Shown: piece by piece, positions 1-7,272 of the stretch
How the letters are laid out: the number at the start of each line of letters is the position of its first letter
How positions within the stretch are numbered: position 1 is the first letter of the stretch
Origin: Gallionella sp.
GTDB taxonomy: Bacteria; Pseudomonadota; Gammaproteobacteria; Burkholderiales; Gallionellaceae
Length of the DNA stretch: 15,425 bases
Assembly: GCA_029850565.1 (NCBI GenBank)
Contig: JARCRR010000183.1
Span: 1-15,425 of the forward strand
Reading direction: 5' to 3'
Program-made: the position numbers and the translations under genes
Notes under the pieces: model-generated
Told to the model about the DNA's origin: nothing
Databases searched by the model: none
The model's input: only the letters and a program-made list of their open reading frames with translations

Positions 1-139
1 CTGCTTGGATGGGCGTCATCGTGCGATATTCAAGTTGATCTAATATCGCCAACATCGCGGGGGCGAGCGGGAGTTCGCCGAATGAACGTCCTGTAGCCTT
101 GTTTGACAATGTCGCCACGGCTGGAGTTGAATTTGTCAT
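1..139 (-). CDS. dbpA: DbpA-type DEAD-box RNA helicase, N-terminal fragment (gene runs off the left edge)
   Basis: Only the first 46 codons are inside the window. The ATG is at 139-137, and the frame upstream has a stop, so no longer start exists. After a short variable leader of about 18 residues comes FGELPLAPAMLAILDQLEY followed by TMTPIQA. This is the Q-motif region of DEAD-box helicases, where the upstream aromatic residue and the Gln contact the ATP adenine. The wording 'L..A.L..LDQL.Y.TMTP.QA' resembles DbpA more than RhlE or SrmB. DbpA family members unwind RNA during large-subunit assembly at 23S rRNA helix 92. The C-terminal rRNA-binding domain that would prove DbpA identity is outside the window. 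The gene lies downstream of fba on the same strand but beyond a strong terminator, so it probably has its own promoter. An AATAAT at 171-176 (minus strand) could be its -10, but no good -35 partner was found. Confidence 0.8.
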   Translation of the reverse strand, partial: MTNSTPAVATLSNKATGRSFGELPLAPAMLAILDQLEYRTMTPIQA

Positions 140-184
140 GCGCGCTGTTCACCGCTTTCACGGCAACCTCATTATTCGTTTTTC

Positions 185-217
185 GTAGAAACAAAAAGCG
201 ACCCAAAGGTCGCTTTT
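185..217 (-). terminator. Rho-independent terminator after fba
   Basis: A perfect 10-bp stem (194-203 paired with 208-217, core GCGACC/GGTCGC) closes a 4-base loop. On the minus strand it is followed at once by TTTTTGTTTCT. It begins 23 bases past the fba stop codon, so it most likely ends the tkt-gap-pgk-pyk-fba transcript. The stem's flanking A-run gives four Ts on the plus strand as well, but no plus-strand gene reads into it. Confidence 0.9.
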
Positions 218-239
218 CGCTTGTTGCCTATTTCTTTAC

Positions 240-1304
240 TTACTTAACGATCGCGTTCAATTCGCCTTTAGCGTAGCGTGTCGCCATCGCGTCCAGAGAG
301 ATCGGCTTGATCTTTCCGGCCTGGCCTGCAGAGCCGAATGCTTCGTAACGTGCCACACAGATCGCCTTCATCGCCTTGGTGGTCTCAGCCAAGAACTTGC
401 GTGGATCGAAGTCCTTAGGATTCTGCGCCAAGTAGCGACGTGTCGCGCCGGTGGAAGCCATGCGCAGGTCGGTATCGATGTTCACTTTGCGCACGCCGTG
501 CTTGATGCCTTCGACGATCTCAGCGACTGGTACACCGTATGTCTGCGGCATCGCACCACCGAATTGGTTGATGACTTCCAGCCATTCTTGAGGAACGGAG
601 GAGGAACCGTGCATCACCAAGTGGGTGTTGGGGATACGTGCGTGGATCTCTTTGATGCGGCTGATGGCCAAGGTATCGCCTGTGGGCGGCTTGGTGAACT
701 TGTACGCACCGTGGGAGGTACCGATGGCGATCGCCAAAGCGTCGACTTGTGTCAGCTTGACGAACTCAGCAGCTTCGTTCGGGTCGGTCAACAGCTGGTC
801 GTGGCTCAGCACGCCTTCCGCACCGTGGCCGTCTTCCTTTTCACCATGGCCGGATTCCAAAGAACCCAAGCAACCCAGTTCACCTTCGACGGATACGCCG
901 ACTGCGTGAGACATTTCAACCACGCGGCGAGAGATGTTGACGTTGTATTCAAAAGAGGATGGTGTCTTGCCGTCGGTCATCAATGAACCGTCCATCATCA
1001 CGCTGGAAAAACCGGAACGGATGGCATTGATACATACGCCTTCGGATGCGCCGTGGTCTTGGTGCATGACGACCGGGATGTGCGGATACATCTCGACGGC
1101 GGCTTCGATGAGGTGACGCAAGAAGGGTTCACCAGCGTACTTACGTGCGCCAGCGGAACCTTGCATGATCACTGGGCTGTTGCATTGATCAGCCGCTTCC
1201 ATGATCGCTTTGACTTGTTCCAAATTGTTCACGTTGAACGCGGGCAAGCCATAGCTGTGCTCGGCAGCGTGATCGAGAAGTTGACGCAGGGATACGAGTG
1301 CCAT
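240..1304 (-). CDS. fba: Class II fructose-1,6-bisphosphate aldolase
   Basis: This enzyme interconverts fructose-1,6-bisphosphate with dihydroxyacetone phosphate and glyceraldehyde-3-phosphate in the cytoplasm. In autotrophs the same family also makes sedoheptulose-1,7-bisphosphate for the Calvin cycle, where it is called CbbA. The protein has 354 residues, normal for the longer class II type. The catalytic Asp and a zinc-ligand His are in HQDHGAS (D83, H84). E142 lies in VEGELG, and two further zinc-ligand histidines fit H198 (GTSHGAYKF) and H232 (MHGSSS). The phosphate-binding NIDTDLRMA is near residue 275. The ATG at 1304 has an excellent AGGAGG at 1309-1314. It is the last gene of the five-gene carbon cluster, 77 bases after pyk, and a terminator follows. 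The family call is firm. Whether its main role is glycolytic or in the Calvin cycle cannot be told from the sequence. Confidence 0.97.
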   Translation of the reverse strand: MALVSLRQLLDHAAEHSYGLPAFNVNNLEQVKAIMEAADQCNSPVIMQGSAGARKYAGEPFLRHLIEAAVEMYPHIPVVMHQDHGASEGVCINAIRSGFSSVMMDGSLMTDGKTPSSFEYNVNISRRVVEMSHAVGVSVEGELGCLGSLESGHGEKEDGHGAEGVLSHDQLLTDPNEAAEFVKLTQVDALAIAIGTSHGAYKFTKPPTGDTLAISRIKEIHARIPNTHLVMHGSSSVPQEWLEVINQFGGAMPQTYGVPVAEIVEGIKHGVRKVNIDTDLRMASTGATRRYLAQNPKDFDPRKFLAETTKAMKAICVARYEAFGSAGQAGKIKPISLDAMATRYAKGELNAIVK

Positions 1305-1348
1305 ATTTCCTCCTGATTAAAATAAATTACGAATCGTTTCGGTGTTGC

Positions 1349-1377
1349 AGTTTAGTTTCTATACGTGTCGCGCTCAA
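1349..1377 (-). promoter_or_regulatory. Candidate internal promoter ahead of fba
   Basis: In the 77-base pyk-fba gap the minus strand reads TTGAGC (1377-1372), a 17-base spacer, then TAAACT (1354-1349). Each box matches 4 of 6 sigma-70 consensus bases. The expected start would leave a leader of roughly 40 bases that contains the strong fba ribosome-binding site. The gap is the longest within the five-gene cluster and is AT-rich, which fits separate expression of fba. The boxes are weak, so this is only a candidate. Confidence 0.25.
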
Positions 1378-1381
1378 CCAC

Positions 1382-2821
1382 TTAGACTTTACGGTGATCA
1401 CCCACACGCACGATCTTCATCGTATTGGTATGACCCGCCTTGCCCACGGCTTCACCCACCGTTATCACGATCATGTCGCCATCATGAACCCAACCTTTGT
1501 CTACCAATGTTTGCTCGGCATTGAGCAATTCATGTGATTGATCTTTGGCTGTAGAGTGGAACACAACAGGGTGTACACCGCTGAACAAAGTGACCTTGGT
1601 CAGTGTTTCCGGCACGGGTGTCAATGCAAAGATGGGCACCCCCGAACTCATGCGAGACATCCACAACGGGGTGGAACCAGATTGTGTCAACGCCACAATC
1701 GCTTTGACCTTGAAATGGGAAGCCGCGAACAACGCCGACATAGCGATAGATTGATCGATACGTGAGAATTTTTGGGCGTCGGGTCGACGATCTATCACAT
1801 TAAGTTCATCTTCGCGTTCCGCATTCAGGCAGATTCGAGCCATCGCTTCGATGGTCTCAACCGGGTAATCACCCACGGCGGTCTCCGCCGACAGCATCAC
1901 GGCATCGGTACCATCCAACACGGCGTTAGCCACGTCAGACACCTCTGCACGCGTCGGGATGGGGTTAGTGATCATCGACTCCATCATCTGGGTTGCGGTG
2001 ATGACGAGCTTGTTACGAGCTCGCGCCATCTTGATCATCTTCTTTTGCAAACCGGGAACTGCCGCATCGCCGACCTCGACACTCAAGTCGCCGCGAGCAA
2101 CCATGATGGCATCCGAAGCATCGATAATCTCGGCCAGAACCGGGATCGCTTCCGCACGTTCGATCTTGGCCAGTACCAAGCTCTTCCCGCCCGCCGCATG
2201 CATCAACTCACGCGCCAGTTTCATGTCGTCTGCACAGCGCGGGAAAGACACGGCCAGATAGTCCGCCTTGATCAGCGCAGCCGTCTTGATGTCTTCCTTG
2301 TCTTTGTCGGTCAGCGCGGGTGCGGTCAATCCGCCGCCTTGGCGATTGATGCCTTTGTTGTTGGACAACACGCCTCCGCGTACCACGACGCAATGTACTT
2401 CCGGACCTTTGACGCCGGTGACGTGGAATTCCAGCATACCGTCGTTCAACAATAGAACCGTGCCTACATCAACGTCATTGGGCAATTCTTTGTAATCCAA
2501 ACCGACGCGTTCCTGATTGCCCAAACCATCTAATGTGGCATCCAGAATAAAGGCATCGCCCTTGTTCAGAATGATTTTGTCGTTTACGAATTTACGTACA
2601 CGGATCTTCGGTCCTTGCAAATCCGCCAAGATACCCACGGTACGGCCTACTGCCGCCGCTGCCGCACGTACGGTATCTGCACGCTTCATGTGATCTTGAG
2701 CTGAGCCGTGAGAAAAATTCATCCGCACCAGATCGACTCCGGCGCGGATCATTGCCTCAAGGACTTTTTGATCGCTGGAAGCAGGTCCCAGCGTTGCAAC
2801 TATTTTTGTTCTACGCAGCAT
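1382..2821 (-). CDS. pyk: Pyruvate kinase
   Basis: Pyruvate kinase transfers phosphate from phosphoenolpyruvate to ADP, the last step of glycolysis, in the cytoplasm. The 479-residue length is normal for bacterial Pyk. Signatures appear in order: RRTKIVATLGPAS at residues 3-15; RMNFSHG with substrate-binding R33; a B domain at roughly residues 70-170; the active-site signature LAKIERAEAI with catalytic K219 and metal ligand E221; ARGDLSVE with metal ligand D245; TATQMMESM; PTRAEVSDVANAVLDGTDA; and MLSAETA. The C-terminal allosteric domain is present, with QSGSTP near residue 380. The ATG at 2821 lies 15 bases after the pgk stop. Its ribosome-binding site (AGGAAT) is modest, so translational coupling to pgk is plausible. 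Pyk is not a Calvin-cycle enzyme, so its place among tkt, gap, pgk and fba points to a general carbon operon that also supplies pyruvate. Confidence 0.97.
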   Translation of the reverse strand: MLRRTKIVATLGPASSDQKVLEAMIRAGVDLVRMNFSHGSAQDHMKRADTVRAAAAAVGRTVGILADLQGPKIRVRKFVNDKIILNKGDAFILDATLDGLGNQERVGLDYKELPNDVDVGTVLLLNDGMLEFHVTGVKGPEVHCVVVRGGVLSNNKGINRQGGGLTAPALTDKDKEDIKTAALIKADYLAVSFPRCADDMKLARELMHAAGGKSLVLAKIERAEAIPVLAEIIDASDAIMVARGDLSVEVGDAAVPGLQKKMIKMARARNKLVITATQMMESMITNPIPTRAEVSDVANAVLDGTDAVMLSAETAVGDYPVETIEAMARICLNAEREDELNVIDRRPDAQKFSRIDQSIAMSALFAASHFKVKAIVALTQSGSTPLWMSRMSSGVPIFALTPVPETLTKVTLFSGVHPVVFHSTAKDQSHELLNAEQTLVDKGWVHDGDMIVITVGEAVGKAGHTNTMKIVRVGDHRKV

Positions 2822-2836
2822 GTGATTCCTAGTTGA

Positions 2837-4033
2837 TTATGACTTTGCGCGTTCTTCCAGAATCGCCACGGCTGGCAATGTCTTGCCTTCGAGGAACTCC
2901 AGGAATGCGCCGCCTGCGGTGGAGATGTAAGACACCTTGTCATAGATGTCGTACTTCTGGATCGCAGCGATGGTGTCACCGCCGCCTGCCAAGGTGAATG
3001 CCTTGGTATTAGCGATCGCCATTGCGATAGTCTTGGTGCCTTCGCCGAATTGATCGAACTCGAACACGCCGACTGGACCGTTCCAAACCACGGTGCCTGC
3101 CTTCATGATGATGTCAGCCAGCTCTTGTGCAGACTTAGGACCGATATCGAAGATCATTTCATCTTCAGCAACGTCCTTAGCGTCCTTCAAGATCGCTGGG
3201 GTGTTCTCGTTACCCGGAACGAAAGGAGCTGCCTTACCCACGACGACGTCAGTTGCGATGGGGATAGACGCTCCGCGAGCAGTCATCTTGGCGATCAAAG
3301 CTTGTGCGGTTGGCACCAGATCGTTCTCGCACAAAGACTTGCCCACTGGGTGACCTGTCGCTTTGAGGAAGGTGTTGGCAATACCACCACCAACCACCAA
3401 TTGTTCGCATTTCTCAGACAACGATTCCAACACGGTCAGCTTGGTCGACACTTTCGAACCGCCGACGATGGCAACCATAGGACGTGCCGGGCTCAACAAT
3501 GCTTTGGTCAGCGCTTCCAACTCTTCAGTCAACAAGATACCCGCAGCAGCAACGGGCGCGAACTTCGCTACGCCGTGTGTCGACGCTTCAGCGCGGTGAG
3601 CCGTACCGAATGCGTCCATAACGAATACGTCGCACAGCGCGGCGTATTTCTTAGCCAGCTCGTCGGTGCTCTTCTTTTCGCCCTTGTTGAAGCGACAGTT
3701 CTCCAACAGAACCAATTCGCCTTCAGCGACTTGGAAACCGCCATCGGTCCAATCTTTGATTAGGCGTACTGGTTTACCCAGCTTGTTGGCGATGCAATCG
3801 GCCACTGGTTTGAGAGAGTTCTCTTCGGAATAGACACCTTCTTCTGGACGACCCAAGTGGGAAGTCACCATCACTTTTGCACCGGCCTTCAGCGCAGCAT
3901 TGATGGTTGCCATAGAGGCGGTGATACGTGCATCGGAAGTTACTTTGCCGTCTTTGACGGGCACATTCAGATCGGAGCGGATGAGGACGCGTTTACCCTT
4001 CAGCGCCAGATCGGTCATTTTGATCACAGACAT
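2837..4033 (-). CDS. pgk: Phosphoglycerate kinase
   Basis: This cytoplasmic enzyme interconverts 1,3-bisphosphoglycerate plus ADP with 3-phosphoglycerate plus ATP. It runs toward ATP in glycolysis and in reverse in gluconeogenesis and the Calvin cycle. The 398-residue protein has both lobes. The N-lobe shows RSDLNVPVKDGKVTSDARI (residues 19-37), the basic-patch motif SHLGRPE (58-64) and ENCRFNKGEKK (111-121). The hinge and nucleotide side show VGGSKVSTKL (190-199) and the conserved GGGDT at 350-354. The ATG at 4033 follows an AAAGGAAA ribosome-binding site. The gene sits between gap (58-base gap with a hairpin) and pyk (15-base gap). GAPDH and PGK catalyse consecutive steps, which fits their adjacency. 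Confidence 0.98.
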   Translation of the reverse strand: MSVIKMTDLALKGKRVLIRSDLNVPVKDGKVTSDARITASMATINAALKAGAKVMVTSHLGRPEEGVYSEENSLKPVADCIANKLGKPVRLIKDWTDGGFQVAEGELVLLENCRFNKGEKKSTDELAKKYAALCDVFVMDAFGTAHRAEASTHGVAKFAPVAAAGILLTEELEALTKALLSPARPMVAIVGGSKVSTKLTVLESLSEKCEQLVVGGGIANTFLKATGHPVGKSLCENDLVPTAQALIAKMTARGASIPIATDVVVGKAAPFVPGNENTPAILKDAKDVAEDEMIFDIGPKSAQELADIIMKAGTVVWNGPVGVFEFDQFGEGTKTIAMAIANTKAFTLAGGGDTIAAIQKYDIYDKVSYISTAGGAFLEFLEGKTLPAVAILEERAKS

Positions 4034-4058
4034 GATTTTTCCTTTGAACTAAGTGAAA

Positions 4059-4079
4059 AGGGCTGGCATTGCCAGCCCT
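4059..4079 (-). terminator. Perfect hairpin between gap and pgk (possible partial terminator or mRNA end-protecting structure)
   Basis: AGGGCTGGC (4059-4067) pairs perfectly with GCCAGCCCT (4071-4079) around a 3-base loop. On the minus strand the stem is followed by only four Ts (CCCTTTTCAC). It lies 12 bases after the gap stop codon and 25 bases before the pgk start. As the tail is short and the downstream genes are close and functionally linked, I read it as a leaky terminator or a 3'-end stabiliser that would raise gap mRNA over pgk-pyk-fba. That role is inferred. Confidence 0.6.
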
Positions 4080-4091
4080 GAACGAGGCGAA

Positions 4092-5093
4092 TTACTTAGC
4101 GACGTGACGAACCAAACGCATCAGGTTGCAGGTATAGCCATACTCGTTGTCATACCAAGCGACCACTTTGACGAAGGTCGGATCCAAAGCGATGCCTGCT
4201 TCTGCATCGAATACGGAAGGTTGTGGGCAACCACGGAAGTCGGTGGAAACCACCTTCTCGTCGGTGAAACCCAACACGCCCTTCAATGGGCCGTTTTCGG
4301 AAGCCGCCTTCATCGCCGCAACGATCTCAGCGTAAGTCGCTGGCTTGTTCAACTCAACTGTCAGGTCGACTACGGATACGTCGGATGTCGGTACGCGGAA
4401 AGCCATACCAGTCAGTTTCTTGTTCAGTTCTGGAATCACCACGCCAACGGCTTTAGCTGCGCCGGTGGAAGAGGGGATGATGTTTTCCAAGATACCGCGG
4501 CCACCGCGCCAATCTTTGTTGGATGGGCCGTCAACTGTCTTTTGTGTCGCAGTTGCAGCATGAACAGTAGTCATCAAGCCACGCTTGATGCCGAAGGTGT
4601 CATTCAACACCTTAGCGACTGGTGCCAGACCGTTCGTTGTGCAAGATGCTGCAGAAACGATGTTCTCGCCTTTGTATGTGTCGTGGTTCACGCCGTACAC
4701 GAACATCGGTGTGTCGTCCTTGGAAGGAGCGGATTGAACGACCTTCTTCGCGCCTGCATTGATGTGTGCCTGGCAAGTGTCCTTGGTCAGGAAGAAACCG
4801 GTACACTCGATGACGATGTCCGCACCCACTTCGTTCCACTTCAGATTTGCCGGATCGCGTTCAGCTGTCAGGCGGATCTTCTTGCCATTCACCACCAGAT
4901 TGTTGCCGTCCACCTTCACATCACCGTTGAAGCGGCCGTGCACGGAGTCATACTTCAGCATGTACGCCAAGTAGTCTGGCTCGAGCAAGTCGTTGATCGC
5001 AACGACTTCGATCTCAGGGAAATCTTTAGCTGCTGCACGGAACACCATACGACCGATACGGCCGAAACCATTGATACCAACTTTGATAGCCAT
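4092..5093 (-). CDS. gap: Type I glyceraldehyde-3-phosphate dehydrogenase
   Basis: GAPDH interconverts glyceraldehyde-3-phosphate and 1,3-bisphosphoglycerate with a nicotinamide cofactor, in glycolysis, gluconeogenesis and the Calvin cycle. The 333-residue length is usual. The Rossmann motif is INGFGRIGR (residues 7-15). D35 at the end of the second strand (AINDL) is the residue that normally favours NAD over NADP. Catalytic C151 is in SAASCTTN, and its partner H178 is in TTVHAATATQ. The phosphate site is GRGILENIIPSSTGAAKAVG, and the C-terminal WYDNEYGYT is present. Two small oddities flank the catalytic Cys: the common SNASC reads SAASC, and the usual second cysteine four residues on is Gly155. 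The ATG at 5093 has GGGAGAG upstream. The gene is 37 bases after tkt, within the same operon. Confidence 0.98.
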   Translation of the reverse strand: MAIKVGINGFGRIGRMVFRAAAKDFPEIEVVAINDLLEPDYLAYMLKYDSVHGRFNGDVKVDGNNLVVNGKKIRLTAERDPANLKWNEVGADIVIECTGFFLTKDTCQAHINAGAKKVVQSAPSKDDTPMFVYGVNHDTYKGENIVSAASCTTNGLAPVAKVLNDTFGIKRGLMTTVHAATATQKTVDGPSNKDWRGGRGILENIIPSSTGAAKAVGVVIPELNKKLTGMAFRVPTSDVSVVDLTVELNKPATYAEIVAAMKAASENGPLKGVLGFTDEKVVSTDFRGCPQPSVFDAEAGIALDPTFVKVVAWYDNEYGYTCNLMRLVRHVAK

Positions 5094-5130
5094 TGTCTTC
5101 TCTCCCGTTTTAGTAATTAAAAATTATGTC

Positions 5131-7146
5131 TTACAGCACGCTCTTGACTGCCTTCACCACATTCTCCACGGTGAAACCAAAGTGTTTGAACAATTCCGGT
5201 GCAGGAGCGGATTCGCCGAAACAATCCATACCGATCACCACGCCATCCAGTCCGACATATTTGTACCAACCACCGGTCACACCCGCCTCAACGGAAACGC
5301 GCTTCACACCCTTGGGCAACACGCTATCCTTGTAAGCTTGGTCTTGCTTGTCGAATACGTTTGTTGATGGCATGGAAACCACACGCACGTTGATTCCCTC
5401 TGCAGCCAATGCAGCTTGTGCTTTGTTAGCGAGGTCGACTTCAGAGCCTGTAGCGATAATGACCGCTTGCGGCTTACCGCCCGCCGCATCGCTCAGCACA
5501 TAGCCACCCTTGCGGATATTGGCAATCTGAGCCGCATCGCGTTTTTGGAATTGCAGGTTCTGACGGCTGAAGATCAAGCTGGAAGGACCATCTTTGCGCT
5601 CGACAGCAGCAACCCAGCTCACTGCGGATTCGACGGTGTCGCAAGGACGCCATGTCTCCATGTTGGGGATGTAACGCAGGGTTGCGGTTTGCTCGACCGG
5701 TTGGTGGGTCGGGCCATCCTCGCCCAGACCAATGGAGTCATGGGTGAACACATAGATCACACGTTGCTTCATCAATGCCGACATGCGCAACGCATTACGT
5801 GCGTACTCGGAGAACATCAGGAAGGTACCGCCGAACGGCAATAGACCACCGTGCAAAGCCATGCCGTTCATGATATGAGACATACCAAATTCGCGCACTC
5901 CGTAGCTGATGTAGTTGCCGGGTTTCTTGCCGCTCACGTGATGCGCGCCTGTCCAGTTGGTCAGGTTGGAACCTGTCAAGTCGGCGGAACCGCCCAAGAA
6001 TTCCGGCAGTGCGGGCTGCAACGCATTGATTGCATTCTGCGAAGCTTTGCGTGTCGCAATGGTTTCACCTTTTTCGTTGATCTGTGCGATCACTTTGGCA
6101 GCGTGGTCTGCCCAATTGGCAGGCAGTTCGTTCTTGGTACGACGGATGAACTCAGCCGCCTCTTTCGGATAAGCCGCCTTGTATTCGGCGAACTTGTTGT
6201 TCCATAACTTTTCCAGGCCCTCGCCCTTGGTGCGTGCATCCCATGCCTCATACACATGCGCGGGAATCTCGAACGGCGGGTAGTTCCAACCGATGTGTGC
6301 ACGAGTTGCGGCAACCTCGGCATCGCCAAGCGCGGCACCGTGTACATCATGCGTGCCTTCTTTGTTTGGCGAACCTGCACCGATGATCGTTTTACAGCAG
6401 ATCAGTGTAGGCTTATCGGTAACGGCTTTAGCGGCTTTGATCGCCGCATCGATTTCTTCACTGTCGTGACCTTGCACATTTGCGATGACATGCCAGCCGT
6501 AGGCTTCGAAACGCTTTGGCGTGTCATCGGTGTACCAGCCGTCAATATGACCATCGATCGAGATGTTATTGTCATCCCAAAATGCGATCAACTTGCCCAA
6601 CCCCCAAGTTCCTGCAAGTGCGCAAGACTCGTGAGAGATGCCTTCCATCATGCAACCATCGCCCATGAAAACATAAGTATAGTGATCGACGATCTCGTGA
6701 CCGGGCTTATTGAATTCTGCGGCCAATAATTTTTCTGCCATCGCCATGCCCACTGCATTGGTGATGCCTTGTCCCAATGGACCTCCGGTGGTTTCTACGC
6801 CATCGGTATAACCATATTCAGGGTGGCCAGGAGTTTTGGAGTGCATTTGACGGAAGCGTTTCAATTCTTCGATCGGCAAATCGTAACCGGACAGATGTAA
6901 CAACGCATAAACCAGCATAGACCCGTGGCCATTGGACATCATGAAGCGGTCGCGGTTAGGCCATTTCGAATTGGCCGGGTTGTGACGCAGATGGCGATTC
7001 CACAACACATCGGCAATCTCTGCCATGCCCATTGGTGCTCCGGGGTGACCGGAATTTGCCTTCTGAACAGCATCCACTGCCAGCATGCGAATCGCGCCGG
7101 TGATGTCATTAAATTTTGGTGGGGTTACGTTGCGCGCTGCTGACAT
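5131..7146 (-). CDS. tkt: Transketolase
   Basis: Transketolase moves two-carbon ketol units between sugar phosphates using thiamine diphosphate (TPP) and a divalent metal. It acts in the non-oxidative pentose phosphate pathway and, as CbbT, in Calvin-cycle regeneration. The 671-residue length is standard. Visible features are SGHPGAPMG near residue 32, the GDG TPP-metal motif at 162-164 ending in DNNISIDGH near 192-200, GGSADLTGSNLTNW in the middle, the catalytic-Glu segment GVREFGMSHIMNG, and FTHDSIGLGEDGPTHQP. An in-frame TTG at 7152 also opens the frame. It sits only one base from the ribosome-binding site, so the ATG at 7146 is chosen. This is the first gene of the five-gene carbon cluster, with a 126-base gap and a candidate promoter upstream. 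Confidence 0.97.
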   Translation of the reverse strand: MSAARNVTPPKFNDITGAIRMLAVDAVQKANSGHPGAPMGMAEIADVLWNRHLRHNPANSKWPNRDRFMMSNGHGSMLVYALLHLSGYDLPIEELKRFRQMHSKTPGHPEYGYTDGVETTGGPLGQGITNAVGMAMAEKLLAAEFNKPGHEIVDHYTYVFMGDGCMMEGISHESCALAGTWGLGKLIAFWDDNNISIDGHIDGWYTDDTPKRFEAYGWHVIANVQGHDSEEIDAAIKAAKAVTDKPTLICCKTIIGAGSPNKEGTHDVHGAALGDAEVAATRAHIGWNYPPFEIPAHVYEAWDARTKGEGLEKLWNNKFAEYKAAYPKEAAEFIRRTKNELPANWADHAAKVIAQINEKGETIATRKASQNAINALQPALPEFLGGSADLTGSNLTNWTGAHHVSGKKPGNYISYGVREFGMSHIMNGMALHGGLLPFGGTFLMFSEYARNALRMSALMKQRVIYVFTHDSIGLGEDGPTHQPVEQTATLRYIPNMETWRPCDTVESAVSWVAAVERKDGPSSLIFSRQNLQFQKRDAAQIANIRKGGYVLSDAAGGKPQAVIIATGSEVDLANKAQAALAAEGINVRVVSMPSTNVFDKQDQAYKDSVLPKGVKRVSVEAGVTGGWYKYVGLDGVVIGMDCFGESAPAPELFKHFGFTVENVVKAVKSVL

Positions 7147-7153
7147 TTCCAAT

Positions 7154-7160
7154 CTCCTCC
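7154..7160 (-). promoter_or_regulatory. Ribosome-binding site that sets the tkt start
   Basis: GGAGGAG on the minus strand is spaced 7 bases from ATG 7146 but only 1 base from the in-frame TTG at 7152. The spacing rules out the TTG and fixes the transketolase N-terminus as MSAARN. Confidence 0.85.
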
Positions 7161-7197
7161 GAAGAAACTTACTGAATTGAGCACAGGTTTATTGCAT

Positions 7198-7221
7198 TTG
7201 AGGCGGACGATTATGCCTCAA
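7198..7221. repeat. 7-bp inverted repeat in the tkt leader
   Basis: TTGAGGC (7198-7204) and GCCTCAA (7215-7221) form a perfect inverted repeat with a 10-base spacer. It overlaps the candidate tkt -10 box (7210-7215). This is the geometry of a dimeric repressor site, or of a hairpin at the very 5' end of the mRNA. It is not followed by a T-run on the minus strand, so it does not look like a terminator for the upstream regulator gene. The regulator is unknown. A LysR-type protein such as CbbR is possible but is not shown by the sequence. Confidence 0.45.
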
Positions 7222-7239
7222 CGGCGGGGGTTAGGGCAA
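7210..7239 (-). promoter_or_regulatory. Candidate promoter of the tkt-gap-pgk-pyk-fba operon
   Basis: The minus strand reads TTGCCC (7239-7234), an 18-base spacer, then CATAAT (7215-7210). The -10 matches 5 of 6 consensus bases and the -35 matches 4 of 6. Transcription would begin near 7203, giving a leader of about 57 bases. It lies in the 126-base gap between the regulator gene and tkt, where a new transcription unit is expected. No clear terminator was found after the regulator gene, so read-through from the upstream operon may also reach tkt. Confidence 0.35.
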
Positions 7240-7272
7240 CCTGAGCATATCCCTCCGCTTTACTATGGAACC

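Noticed and set aside
1320..1348. Short CGAA/TTCG hairpin followed by an AT-rich stretch upstream of fba, considered as a terminator after pyk
   Set aside because: The stem is only 4 bp and too weak for an intrinsic terminator; it falls in the fba leader.
3050..3763. Plus-strand open frame of 237 codons opposite pgk, and a similar 227-codon frame at 1772-2455 opposite pyk
   Set aside because: Both lie fully inside strongly conserved minus-strand enzyme genes and show no family resemblance or ribosome-binding site.
4053..5120. Long plus-strand open frame (355 codons) covering the whole gap gene
   Set aside because: It is the antisense shadow of gap. Its translation is rich in His, Cys and Val with no domain, while the minus-strand frame gives an unmistakable GAPDH.
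7222..7272. Search for a terminator after the response regulator gene
   Set aside because: Partial GC complementarity (GCGGAGGG with CCCCGCC) is mismatched and has no T-run, so no terminator is called.
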